From Nakamurella deserti (GTDB lineage: Bacteria > Actinomycetota > Actinomycetes > Mycobacteriales > Nakamurellaceae): a stretch of DNA of 64,000 nucleotides. The stretch is from NCBI RefSeq assembly GCF_003260015.1, contig NZ_QCXS01000002.1, forward strand, positions 1,674,001 through 1,738,000. Direction: 5' to 3'. Position numbers and translations under genes: made by a program. Positions 1-8,621 of the stretch are shown one piece after another (positions within the stretch are counted from its first letter, which is position 1; each line of letters begins with the position of its first letter). The notes under the pieces were generated by a model. It was not told the origin of the DNA. It searched no databases and was given only the letters and a program-made list of their open reading frames with translations.

Positions 1-1955
1 TCAGCCTCATCGGCGACCACCTGAAGTCGCTGGACCCCGACCAGGCGATCTTCTACACGTCGGGACGCGCCTCCAACGAGGCCGCGTTCGCCTACCAGCT
101 CTTCGTCCGGGCCTACGGCACCAACAACCTCCCCGACTGCTCCAACATGTGCCACGAGTCGACCAGCATCGCGCTGCAGGAGTCCATCGGCATCGGCAAG
201 GCCAGCGTCAGCATCGACGACGTGCACCACGCGAAGCTGCTGATCCTGGCCGGCCAGAACCCGGGCACCAACCACCCGCGGATGCTGTCGGCCCTGGAGA
301 TCGCCAAGGCCAACGGCGCGAAGATCATCTCGATCAACCCGCTCCGCGAGGCCGGGCTGGTCCGGTTCAAGAACCCGCAGACGCCGAAGGGCGTCGTGGG
401 CCGCGGCACCGAGCTGTCCGACCTGCACCTGCCCATCCGGATCAACGGCGACCTCGCGCTGTTCCAGGCCGTCGGCGCGCTGCTGACCGGATGGGACGCC
501 GTCGACCACGACTTCATCGAGCGCTACACCACCGGCTTCGACGCCTGGAAGACCCACGTCGGCGCCATCGACTGGGACTTCGTCACCACCACCACCGGCC
601 TGTCCCGCGACCAGATCACCGAGATGGCCACGATGATCCGGGACTCCGACGCCACCGTCTGGTGCTGGGCGATGGGACTCACGCAGCACCACAATGCGGT
701 CGCCACCATCAAGGAGGTCGTCAACCTGGCGCTGATCCGCGGCGACATCGGCAAGCCCGGCGCCGGGGTCTTCCCGGTGCGGGGCCACTCCAACGTCCAG
801 GGCGACCGGACGATGGGCATCTGGGAGCGGCCGCCGGCGTCGTTCCTGGACTCGCTGCAGAAGGAGTTCGGCTTCGACCCGCCGCGGGAGAACGGCCTGG
901 ACACCGTGGACAGCATCCGGGCGCTGCGGGACGGCAAGGCGCACTTCTTCCTCGGACTGGGCGGCAACTTCGTGCAGGCCGTCCCGGACACCGACGTCAT
1001 CGTCGAGGCGTTCCGGCACACCGCGATGACCGTGCACATCTCGACCAAGCTCAACCGTTCGCACCTCACCCCCGGGCACACCGCGCTGATCCTGCCGACC
1101 AAGGGCCGCACCGAGAAGGACGTCCAGGCGTCGGGTCCGCAGTGGATCTCGGTGGAGGACTCGACGTGCGTGGTGCACGCGTCGCGCGGACCGCTCAAGC
1201 CGGCGAGCGAGCACCTGAAGTCGGAGGTGGAGATCATCAGCCGGATCGCCGAGGCCACGATCGGCGACCGGTACGGCCTGCAGTGGAAGGCCATGCGGGA
1301 CAACTACTCCGTCATCCGGACGCACATCTCCCGGGTGGTCCCCGGGTGCGAGGCGTACGAGGTCAACGTGCACACCCCCGGCGGCTACGTGATGCCGCAC
1401 CCGCCGCGCGACTCCCGGACGTTCCCGACGGCGTCGGGCAAGGGCGAGATCGTCGTCTCCCCCGTCGACGTGTTGCAGGTGCCGCCGAAGCACCTGATCC
1501 TGCAGACCCTGCGCAGCCACGACCAGTTCAACACCACCATCTACGGACTGTCCGACCGGTACCGGGGTATCGAGGGCGGGCGGCGCGTGGTGTTCCTGCA
1601 CCGCGACGACATCACCGACCTCGGCTTCCACGACGGCGACTACGTCGATCTCCAGACGCGTTGGGACGGCGACGACCACGAGCGGGTCGCCGAGCGGTTC
1701 CGCATCGTCGAGTACGACACGCCCCGCGGGAGTGCGGCGGCCTACTACCCGGAGACCAATCCGCTGGTGCCGCTGGACTCCACCGCCGTGGGCAGCAACT
1801 GTCCGACGTCGAAATCGATCGTCATCGAGCTGTTGCGTTCCGGGGCCCAGGACCCGTACGACAGCCGGTCGGGAGAGGGCCGGACCGACGGTCAGGACGC
1901 CGTGGGCTCGGACTGGACGCACAAGTCCGATCCGCAGCCGCTGCACCTGTCCTGA
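1..1955 (+). CDS. FdhF/YdeP-family molybdopterin oxidoreductase, 3' part
   Basis: The gene runs in from the left edge in frame 3, so only the C-terminal ~650 residues are present. The first visible residues (FYTSGRASNEAAF, then CSNMCHE) are typical of the formate-dehydrogenase-alpha-like YdeP family. The Cys before HES sits where formate dehydrogenases carry the metal-ligand Cys or Sec. Mid-protein there is an NPG-rich molybdopterin-binding stretch. The C-terminal molydop-binding domain contains TIYGLSDRYRGI and ends in a TGA at 1953-1955. Family members are cytoplasmic, bind bis-MGD and usually an N-terminal 4Fe-4S cluster (not visible here), and often lack a proven substrate. Calling it a formate dehydrogenase would go beyond the evidence. 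It is followed by a hemolysin-III gene 57 bp downstream. Confidence 0.9.
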   Translation, partial: SLIGDHLKSLDPDQAIFYTSGRASNEAAFAYQLFVRAYGTNNLPDCSNMCHESTSIALQESIGIGKASVSIDDVHHAKLLILAGQNPGTNHPRMLSALEIAKANGAKIISINPLREAGLVRFKNPQTPKGVVGRGTELSDLHLPIRINGDLALFQAVGALLTGWDAVDHDFIERYTTGFDAWKTHVGAIDWDFVTTTTGLSRDQITEMATMIRDSDATVWCWAMGLTQHHNAVATIKEVVNLALIRGDIGKPGAGVFPVRGHSNVQGDRTMGIWERPPASFLDSLQKEFGFDPPRENGLDTVDSIRALRDGKAHFFLGLGGNFVQAVPDTDVIVEAFRHTAMTVHISTKLNRSHLTPGHTALILPTKGRTEKDVQASGPQWISVEDSTCVVHASRGPLKPASEHLKSEVEIISRIAEATIGDRYGLQWKAMRDNYSVIRTHISRVVPGCEAYEVNVHTPGGYVMPHPPRDSRTFPTASGKGEIVVSPVDVLQVPPKHLILQTLRSHDQFNTTIYGLSDRYRGIEGGRRVVFLHRDDITDLGFHDGDYVDLQTRWDGDDHERVAERFRIVEYDTPRGSAAAYYPETNPLVPLDSTAVGSNCPTSKSIVIELLRSGAQDPYDSRSGEGRTDGQDAVGSDWTHKSDPQPLHLS

Positions 1956-2012
1956 GGTCCGCGCTCGGGCGGTGCGGCTGGGATGTCGGCACGACGGGCG
2001 GCCGGTTGACAC

Positions 2013-2699
2013 ATGGGCCCCGGAAGGATGCGCTCCACCGTGATGGGTACGACGACGACACCGCGACCGCGGGCGAAGGGCTGGATCCACTTCTACTCCG
2101 CGCCGGTGGCGGCGGTCGTCGGGATCACGCTGACGACCGTGGCGGCGACCACCCTGGGGACCCGGGCGGCCCTGGCCTGCGCCGTCTACACGGTGACGAT
2201 CATCGGGTTGTTCACCGTCAGCGCCACGTACCACCGGCGGATCTGGGCGACCGAACGCGCCCGCGTCCGGATGAAGCGGCTCGACCACGCGATGATCTTC
2301 CTGTTCATCGCCGGCACCTACACGCCGTTGACCGTGCTGGCCCTGCCGCCCGGCTCGGCCGGCTGGGTGCTGCCGGTGGTCTGGGCGGGAGCGCTCGGCG
2401 GAGCCACGCTGAAACTGAGCTGGAGCCGCTTCCCCCGCTGGCTCGGCGTGCCCATCTACCTGGCGCTGGGTTGGGTGGCCGTGTTCCTCGTGCCGGAGCT
2501 GCACAGCGCGGCCGGCGACGCCCCCGTCCTGCTGGTGTGCGCGGGCGGGCTGCTGTACACCGTCGGCACCGCCATCTTCGCCACCCGCCGCCCCGATCCG
2601 TGGCCGGCCGTCTTCGGCTTCCACGAGATGTTCCACGCCTGCGTCTCGCTCGCCGCGGCCTGTCACTGTGTGGCGATCTGGCTGGTCCTGTTCGACTGA
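2013..2699 (+). CDS. Hemolysin III / PAQR-family membrane protein
   Basis: This encodes about 218-228 residues with seven predicted membrane segments. Near the N-terminus is the HFYSAP motif, then SATYH in the first third, and a C-terminal GFHEMFHACVSLAAACH segment. The Ser/His/Asp residues of these motifs are the conserved metal-site residues of the HlyIII/PAQR superfamily (known for the family; hydrolase activity is unproven in most bacterial members). The start is uncertain: ATGs occur at 2013, 2028 and 2043, and a purine-rich GGAAGG lies at 2022-2027. That would favour the third ATG, giving 218 residues. TTGACA occurs at 2006-2011 without a convincing -10. Confidence 0.88.
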   Translation: MGPGRMRSTVMGTTTTPRPRAKGWIHFYSAPVAAVVGITLTTVAATTLGTRAALACAVYTVTIIGLFTVSATYHRRIWATERARVRMKRLDHAMIFLFIAGTYTPLTVLALPPGSAGWVLPVVWAGALGGATLKLSWSRFPRWLGVPIYLALGWVAVFLVPELHSAAGDAPVLLVCAGGLLYTVGTAIFATRRPDPWPAVFGFHEMFHACVSLAAACHCVAIWLVLFD

Positions 2700-2847
2700 G
2701 ACCGCGCGGGCAGCGGCACCCGGGGGACGCCACCGCGGTTGTCGCACCCGCCGGGCACGCGGGCGGCGCGGTTACCATCGGGTGGACCGCGACGCCGTGA
2801 ACCTCGGAGAGTCGCGGGGACGGTGAGAACATCGAGGAGTCTGGCTG

Positions 2848-3717
2848 GTGCGCGAGTCCGACGTCAGAGCGGCCCGGGCCGCCGACGCCCACGGCGGGGA
2901 CGAGGCCTCGGTCGCCCGTGACGAGCTGCGGACCATGGACGGGTATCCGCACCACTGGTCCGGAGCGTTCCCCACGCCGGCGACCGAGTCCGGACCGGCG
3001 GCCCCGGTTCCGGCCGGCCCGTTCGCGGCCGCCCTGGCCGAGCTGGCCCTCACCGTCCGCCGGTACACCGCCGCCGAGGGCAGCGACGACGACGATGCGC
3101 TGACGGTCATCACCGAGAGCGCCGTGGCGCTGATCGAGGGCACCGAACACGCCGCGGTCGTCGTCCCGCGAGGTGACGGCACCCTGCAGGCCCTCGCCGC
3201 CCACGGCGGACTCCCGCCGCTGATCATGGCCGCACAGAACGAACTGGGGGTCGGGCCGTGCCTGGACGCCGTCGCCGGGACCGAGCAGCTGCTCGTCTGC
3301 GACCTGGGCACCGACACGCGGTGGAGCGCGTTCGGCGCCCGCACCCGCCGGTGGAACCTGTAGAGCATGCTGTGCACGCCGCTGGCGCTGCCCGGTGAAG
3401 TGCTCGGCTCGCTGACACTGGCGTCGACGCGCCGCAACGCCTTCGACCCGGAGGCCGTCGAACTGGCGTCCGTGTTCGCCGCCCACGCCACCCTCGCGGT
3501 CAGCAACCGGCGCATCGCGCGGAACCTCACCGCCATGGCGGGCAGCCGCGACGTGATCGGGCAGGCCAAGGGGATCCTGATGGAGCGCCACCGGATGACC
3601 GCGGCTCAGGCGTTCACCACGCTCGCCCGGGTGTCGCAGAACCACAACATCAAGCTGCGGGTGCTGTGCGAGCACCTCGCCGCCACCGGGGAGCTCCCCG
3701 GCGCACCTCTGCCGTAG
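2848..3717 (+). pseudogene. GAF-ANTAR regulator interrupted by an in-frame TAG
   Basis: One reading frame spans both halves. It starts at GTG 2848 with GAGGAG at 2834-2839 (8-nt spacing). Residues ~50-171 form a GAF sensor domain. A TAG at 3361-3363 follows RRWNL, and the same frame continues with SMLCTPLALPGEVLGSL, the last GAF strands. A complete ANTAR RNA-binding domain follows (DVIGQAKGILMERHRMT, then AAQAFTTLARVSQ), ending at 3717. Without the TAG it would be a normal ~289-residue GAF-ANTAR antiterminator. As written, either the product is a truncated GAF domain, the ANTAR part is re-initiated at ATG 3367, or the TAG is read through. No other frame damage is visible, so the change looks recent or could be a sequencing error. 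A perfect CCGCGAC/GTCGCGG stem (2787-2793 / 2811-2817) lies in the leader. Confidence 0.85.
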
Positions 3718-4007
3718 GCCGTCGGCCACCGTCCTCTCGGTCTGTCGACGCCGCTGCACGGCCTGACCTCCGTCGGAGCGGGCCGGGACGACCCGGCACG
3801 ACTCTCCTGGTGGTGCGGTCACGGCGGCGGGCGCCTGCCTTCCGGGCGTTCGCTCCCCCGAAGCGGAGCGCCCGCAGGCGGACGTCCGTGCGGCCGCTCT
3901 TCTCAGGCGGCGTCGGGCCGCGTACCATCCGTCCGAGTTGGTGTTGTCGGTAGTGCGCCCGGAACCGGCGTGATCCATCCAGGAACCGTCGCGCCCGAGG
4001 TGGGACC
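3718..4007. other. Intergenic region between pseudogene and GGDEF gene
   Basis: About 290 bp. No coding pattern, repeat or strong hairpin was recognised. TACCAT near 3923 could be a -10 box for the downstream GGDEF gene, but no matching -35 is visible. Confidence 0.4.
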
Positions 4008-5063
4008 ATGCCGCACAGAGAGGCCGCCCGGACCAGCCGACTCGTCGACGTGCTGGTCGAGTTCGCACTGCTGATGACGCAGGATCCTCCGCTGACCACC
4101 GTGCTGCAGTTCCTCGTCGACAACGCGACCGGCGTCCTGCCGGCCACCGCGGCGAGCGTGGTCATGTACCCACCCGAGGGCACACGGCCGATCGTGGCGG
4201 CGTCGGATTTCTGGGCGCTGGAACAGGAACGACGGCACGCCGCACGGGAGGACTCCAGCGACGGGAACGGCTCCGCGGACGACGTCGCCGGCCGGGCGGG
4301 AGTCCCGATCAGGGACGGCCGCTCGGCGGTCCCCTCGTGGATCGGGTTGGGCGACGGCCTGCTGACCACGTCGACCGTCCCGCTGCGGCACGCGGAGACG
4401 CGCCTGGGCGCACTGCATCTGTACCGGACCGAGTCCGGGGTGCCGGGTGCGTTCCCGGTGGCCGCCGCCCAGCAGCTGGCCGATGTCGGCGCGGCCTACC
4501 TGATGAGCACCTACCGGCGGCTCGAGCTGCAGCGGGTCTCCGAGCTCAGCCGCCAGGAAGCCCTGCACGACCCGTTGACCGGTCTGCCCAACCGCACCCT
4601 GATGGTGGAGCGGCTGCGCCACGCCTGCGAGCGCAGCCGCCGCAGCGGTCTCGCCGCCGCCGTCCTGTACATCGATCTCGACGGCTTCAAGGCGGTCAAC
4701 GACACCCTCGGGCACACGGCGGGCGATCAGTTGCTGGTCGCCGTCTCGACCCGGCTCAGGAGCCTGCTGCGGCCGCCGGACACCCTGGCCCGGCTGCACG
4801 GTGACGAGTTCGTGCTGATGTGCGAGGACCTGGCGGAACCGGCACACGCGGCCGACATCGCCCGCCGCCTGCAGGCCGTGCTCGACGAGCCGCTGGCCGT
4901 CGGGGGGACCGACGTCGTCCTGCGGGCCAGCGTCGGGGTGGTGCTGACCGACGCCGGGACCGTGGACGCCCACCAGGTCCTGGTCGACGCCGACCGCGCC
5001 ATGTACGAGGCGAAACGTCGTGGCGGGGCGCAGTTCTGGTTCGACGACCGACGGCGCGGCTGA
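4008..5063 (+). CDS. GAF-GGDEF protein with HGDEF active-site variant
   Basis: 351 residues. Residues ~10-165 look like a GAF domain and ~185-345 form a GGDEF domain (opening HDPLTGLPNR, then YIDLDGFKAVND and LGHTAGD). The signature reads HGDEF at residues 264-268 instead of GGDEF. The inhibitory I-site RxxD is present as RPPD exactly five residues before it. Diguanylate cyclases join two GTP to c-di-GMP. The first glycine of the signature contacts the nucleotide, so His there leaves activity uncertain, while the I-site suggests c-di-GMP can still be bound. No membrane segment is seen, so the protein is presumably cytoplasmic. The next gene (GAF-ANTAR) converges on it with a 9-bp gap. An EAL protein at 53277 is a possible opposing enzyme. 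Confidence 0.88.
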   Translation: MPHREAARTSRLVDVLVEFALLMTQDPPLTTVLQFLVDNATGVLPATAASVVMYPPEGTRPIVAASDFWALEQERRHAAREDSSDGNGSADDVAGRAGVPIRDGRSAVPSWIGLGDGLLTTSTVPLRHAETRLGALHLYRTESGVPGAFPVAAAQQLADVGAAYLMSTYRRLELQRVSELSRQEALHDPLTGLPNRTLMVERLRHACERSRRSGLAAAVLYIDLDGFKAVNDTLGHTAGDQLLVAVSTRLRSLLRPPDTLARLHGDEFVLMCEDLAEPAHAADIARRLQAVLDEPLAVGGTDVVLRASVGVVLTDAGTVDAHQVLVDADRAMYEAKRRGGAQFWFDDRRRG

Positions 5064-5072
5064 GAGCCGGCG

Positions 5073-5834
5073 TCAGCCGGCCAGCGGCGCGCCGGTCGAG
5101 CCGGTCGCGAGATCGACCGCGCTGCAGGGAAACTGGCCGGTGCCGACCAGATGTGCGGCCAGCGCGCTCACTTTGCGGTTCTCCCGCTGCGACCGGTCCC
5201 TCAGGATGGTGAACGCTTCCTCGGCGCCGATCCGGTGGCGGTCCATCAGGATGCCCTGCGCCTGGCCGATCACCGTCCGGCCCTGCAGGGCCCGTTGCAG
5301 GTGCTCCTGCCGCACGGCGGATCCGAGCAGCTGCCCGGTGGCGTCGGCGAGACGCGTGGCGCGCTCGATCTCCTCGGCGCCGTAGGTTCGCGGGGCCGAC
5401 GACCAGAAGTTCAGCGCACCGGCGGCGTCCCGCGACGCCAACGGCACCGAGACGACAGCGGCCACCCCGGCTCTCGCGGCATCGGTGGTCCATCGCGGCC
5501 ATCGGCGCTCCCGGGCGACGTCCTCCATCACCGTGGCCGTGCCGTCCAGCGCGGCGCTGTGGCCGGGGCCCTGGGCATACCGGCACTGCAGGGCGTCGGC
5601 AGCGCCGCCGGCCGTCCGGGCGGCGCCATCGGCGCACACCAGGACCCCGCCGGCCACCAGGGTGACGGTCACGTCGTCAGCCAGGCCCAGCGCGGCGGAC
5701 AGGCCGAGGATCCCGCTCACCGAAGCCGGTATCGGACGGACGAGGACCGGTGGCACGGCGGGCTCCGCGTGGCCGACGGGCGGAGCCTCCTCGGCGGTGT
5801 CGGAACGGAGGCAGCGTCGGAGGGAGTGCGGCAT
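5073..5834 (-). CDS. GAF-ANTAR transcription antiterminator
   Basis: 253 residues from ATG 5834, chosen because GAGG lies 8 nt upstream; an open frame extends to 5939 but has no ribosome site. Residues ~25-170 form a GAF-like sensor with a short FWSSAPRTYG segment typical of the family. Residues ~185-240 form a canonical ANTAR domain (TVIGQAQGILMDRHRIG, then AEEAFTILRDRSQREN). ANTAR domains bind paired hexaloop RNA hairpins and prevent termination; the GAF part is the likely signal input. It is convergent with the GGDEF gene and divergent from the GAF-ANTAR gene at 6146. Confidence 0.88.
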   Translation of the reverse strand: MPHSLRRCLRSDTAEEAPPVGHAEPAVPPVLVRPIPASVSGILGLSAALGLADDVTVTLVAGGVLVCADGAARTAGGAADALQCRYAQGPGHSAALDGTATVMEDVARERRWPRWTTDAARAGVAAVVSVPLASRDAAGALNFWSSAPRTYGAEEIERATRLADATGQLLGSAVRQEHLQRALQGRTVIGQAQGILMDRHRIGAEEAFTILRDRSQRENRKVSALAAHLVGTGQFPCSAVDLATGSTGAPLAG

Positions 5835-6145
5835 GTGCTGATCCTCGGGGGAACGGGGCGTCGACCCCGGACACGCGGCGGCGGTCGCGGGTGGGGTGAC
5901 AGGAGCGGTGTCAGAGCCTGGCGGTGAGCTCGTGCTCACGGCTCCACGGCCGCAGGCGCGGGCGGTGGAACCGCCCCAGGGCGGCTGCTCGATCAGCAGG
6001 TCTAAGCTACCTCACGACTGACGTGCCCGGCAGGGGCGGGTCCGATCGCGGTGCTCCCCAGGGGTCTCACCACGGACGGATCTCGCCACGGGGCCACCGC
6101 ATCCGCTCGACCCGTGATGTGAAACAAGCGCAGCGAGGGGATCTC

Positions 6146-7102
6146 ATGGACGGCAACGCGCACATCGAAGGACCGGGACGAGACCCGGACGAGACGACAC
6201 CGGACCTGGTCGGCGACCGCGCCGGCGACGGACCCGACGCTGTCGACCCTGCGGGTGACCGGTCCGACAGCGTCGACCCTGCAGGTGACCGGGCCGACAG
6301 CATCGACCCTGCGGGCGACGACGACGGCGTCGATTCCGCGGATGACGGAGCGGACGATGTCGACCCCGTGGGGGACGACGACGACCTCAATCTCGACGCG
6401 AGTCTGGCCGCGCTGTCCCGGTTGTCGACCGGCCGGCTCACGCTGGAGGACCTGCTGGTCCAGGTGGCCGAGTTCGCCGTGCGGGCGATCCCCGGGGCCG
6501 ACGGGGCCGGCCTGACGCTGTTGGAGCCCAACCGCGAGGACATCATCGTCAAGTCCACCGAGTTCGTCCGGCAGATCGACGACATCCAATACCGGTTGGG
6601 TGAGGGCCCGTGCATCAGTGCGGCGGCGGAGGGGCTCACGATGCGCTCCGGGTCGTTGGGCGGCGACCCACGATGGCCACGCTTCGGTCCGCGGGCCGGC
6701 CGGCTGGGGGTGCACAGCGTGCTGTCGCTGCCCTTGCTGACACCGTCCGGCGTGGTCGGGGCCATGAACGTCTACGCCCATGCGCGCAACGCCTTCGACG
6801 TCCGCGCGGAACAACTGGGGCAGTTGTTCGCCGCGCCCGCCGCGATCACCGTGCACAACGCCCAGATCCTGGCTCAGACGGCACGGCTGGCCGAACAGCT
6901 GCAGGCGGCGTTGACGACCCGGCCGATGATCGACCAGGCGATCGGGATCCTGCGCGCCCGCGGCGGTATCGAGTCCCCGGAGGCGTTCGCCCGGTTGCGG
7001 CATCTGAGTCAGACCGAGCACGTCAAGCTCTCGGTCGTGGCGGAGCGGATCGTCGAGGAAGCGGTCCGGCGCGCCCGCGCACGCGCCACCCCGCCGCGCT
7101 GA
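6146..7102 (+). CDS. GAF-ANTAR regulator with acidic decapeptide repeats
   Basis: 318 residues from ATG 6146, with GAGGGG at 6135-6140 (5-nt spacing). Residues 31-80 are five consecutive ten-residue acidic repeats (DAVDPAGDRS, DSVDPAGDRA, DSIDPAGDDD, then two decayed copies). Residues ~85-245 form a GAF domain (GADGAGLTLLEPN, LGEGPCISA, VHSVLSLPLL). Residues ~252-312 form an ANTAR domain (MIDQAIGILRARGGI, then SPEAFARLRHLSQ). The repeats are probably a disordered, strongly negative spacer or tail. ANTAR output is RNA-binding antitermination; the GAF ligand is unknown. Confidence 0.88.
   Translation: MDGNAHIEGPGRDPDETTPDLVGDRAGDGPDAVDPAGDRSDSVDPAGDRADSIDPAGDDDGVDSADDGADDVDPVGDDDDLNLDASLAALSRLSTGRLTLEDLLVQVAEFAVRAIPGADGAGLTLLEPNREDIIVKSTEFVRQIDDIQYRLGEGPCISAAAEGLTMRSGSLGGDPRWPRFGPRAGRLGVHSVLSLPLLTPSGVVGAMNVYAHARNAFDVRAEQLGQLFAAPAAITVHNAQILAQTARLAEQLQAALTTRPMIDQAIGILRARGGIESPEAFARLRHLSQTEHVKLSVVAERIVEEAVRRARARATPPR
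6236..6385 (+). repeat. 30-bp in-frame tandem repeat, 5 copies
   Basis: Five 30-bp units encode ten-residue acidic repeats. The first three copies are close (shared GACCCTGCGGGTGAC-like core) and the last two are diverged. The unit length is an exact multiple of three, so copy-number change would keep the frame. Confidence 0.8.
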
Positions 7103-7297
7103 GAAGGGCCGGATCTCACGTTCACCCGTCGGTACCGGAGTCCGGGGGCGGCGGCACGGTAGGGTCAGGGGGTTCGGCGGCGGTGTCCGGGTCCCGACCC
7201 GGCGTGTCCTGTCGCCTGCCATCGAGTCCCGCAACCGCGGTGATCTCGACACGGGCTTTGCAACCAGCGAGTCGGCGACTCCTGGAGTCACTCCCGC

Positions 7298-7858
7298 ATG
7301 ACGCACTCACGACAAGCCGAGCAGCTCGACCGTCTCAGCGCCGCATTGACCGACGGTTCCGACCTCACGGCCATTCTGGACGTCCTGGTGGACGATCTCA
7401 CCGTCGCGGTGCCGTCGTTCGTGGGCCTGCGCATGACGCTCCCGGTGCCCGGCGGGCCCGCGGTGCTGTCCACGATGGATCACCCGGTCGTTCCCGTGGT
7501 CCGGGCGTCACTGCTGCTGCGGCTGGACGGCATCGGGGTGGCGGCGGCCGGAGCGACCGTCGTCTACTACGCGGCGGTCGCGCACGCGTTCGACGACTTC
7601 GCCGGTACGGTGCGAGATCACTTCCGACTCCCCGGAATCGTCGTGGTGGACGGGCATCTCGCGCCCGACGCCGGGACCGGTGTCGCGCTGGCGGATCTGT
7701 CACTCGTCGATCAGGCCGTCGGCATGCTGATCGAGTCGGGGCACACCCGGGAATCGGCCCGGGACGCCATCGCCGGTCGCGCGGCGGCGACCGGACGGAC
7801 GCTCGCGGCCGCGGCGGCCGAGGTGACCGACGGGCACTTTCCCGGGGCTGCGCACTGA
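7298..7858 (+). CDS. Short GAF-like/ANTAR protein
   Basis: 186 residues from ATG 7298, with GGAG at 7284-7287. The first ~125 residues look like a reduced GAF domain (LDRLSAALTDGSDLTAILDVLVDDL, split here as LDRLSAALTDGS and ILDVLVDDL). The last ~55 residues match an ANTAR domain (LVDQAVGMLIESGHT, RESARDAIAGRAAATGR). The perfect palindrome GACTCCTGGAGTC at 7277-7289 contains the ribosome site and may be an operator or occlude translation. It is the third consecutive GAF-ANTAR gene here. Confidence 0.8.
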   Translation: MTHSRQAEQLDRLSAALTDGSDLTAILDVLVDDLTVAVPSFVGLRMTLPVPGGPAVLSTMDHPVVPVVRASLLLRLDGIGVAAAGATVVYYAAVAHAFDDFAGTVRDHFRLPGIVVVDGHLAPDAGTGVALADLSLVDQAVGMLIESGHTRESARDAIAGRAAATGRTLAAAAAEVTDGHFPGAAH

Positions 7859-8400
7859 CCGGTGGCGACGGGGCCGGGCACCGTTCTCCCGCGCGGCCCG
7901 AACGGTCCCGGAGCGCGGCCCCCGGCCGGTCGTCGCGTCGAGCCGCCCGGTGCGCGGGTCGAGACCTCCTGCGGCACCACGGATGTCGCGACGACGCCGC
8001 CACCGGAGCAGTGCAGTGTGTGACCCGGTGACAGGACCGGCCGCGAGCCGGTCCCGTCACTGGGGGTACGAGGGGGCGCCGTGACGGCGCCCCGTGCGTC
8101 AGCCGACGGCAGCTCCGGGCTGCGCGACCCGATGACGGCTCACGGCGCGGGGATCGGTCATCGCGGAGTCCGGCCTGACGGTCACTTCGGAGGTGGGCAC
8201 TGGACAGCGGCGACGACGCGCGCGACGGATCCCACCCCCTGGGGGGCCGGTGATCTCGATCCCAGACCGGCTGTGAGCTCAGCGGACTGAACGTACCGCA
8301 CCCACACCGGGCCGTCAGCAGCCGAACGGGTGCCTGCCGGCTTCGGTCCGCGCTGACGGCACCTGAGTGTTGCGGCGGCGCAGCGGTCCACCGGAGTCCG
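7859..8400. other. Intergenic region, non-coding as far as visible
   Basis: About 540 bp between the short ANTAR gene and the leader element of the desaturase. A small open frame at 8081-8290 has low-complexity composition and no ribosome site, so I do not call it. The only clear structure is the terminator-like hairpin at 8073-8093. Confidence 0.5.
8073..8093 (+). terminator. Terminator-like hairpin
   Basis: Perfect 9-bp stem GGGGCGCCG / CGGCGCCCC with a TGA loop. There is no T-run, as is common in actinobacteria. It probably ends transcription from 7298, although it lies ~215 bp past the stop codon. Confidence 0.5.
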
Positions 8401-8550
8401 TATGCTGACAGTGCTGAGTTCACAGCCGGCCTGGATCCGAGCTCACCTGCCCTGCGGGGTTGGTGGTCCGCCGAGCGACGTTCGTCGCCACCGCCAGAAC
8501 CTCCCGGGTACCGCTGTGCTGTCTGGACCACCGTGATCCCCCTTTCCCGT
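8401..8550 (+). promoter_or_regulatory. Leader element copy A (putative structured RNA)
   Basis: Begins TATGCTG, which could be a -10 box. About 95 nt are ~78% identical by eye to a second copy at 14419, including the exact block GTTCACAGCCGG. Three possible hairpins keep their form in both copies: GCTG-6 nt-CAGC; CACC...GGTG around CCC/GGG; and GCGAC-GTTC-GTCGC. It sits ~220-235 nt upstream of the desaturase start, a similar spacing to copy B and its gene. Its function is unknown. Confidence 0.6.
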
Positions 8551-8621
8551 TCCCGCTGGGCCGCCCTCCCCGACCGGGTTCACCTCCCCCGCCCGAACGC
8601 TTTCCTTCGCGCCGCCCGGCC

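Noticed and set aside
149..2800. 883-codon plus-strand frame over the oxidoreductase and hemolysin genes
   Set aside because: Frame-shifted shadow of two well-supported genes; Arg/Pro/Gly-rich with no motif.
8081..8290. 69-residue open frame in the gap before the desaturase
   Set aside because: No ribosome site, no recognisable sequence, and it starts inside a terminator hairpin.
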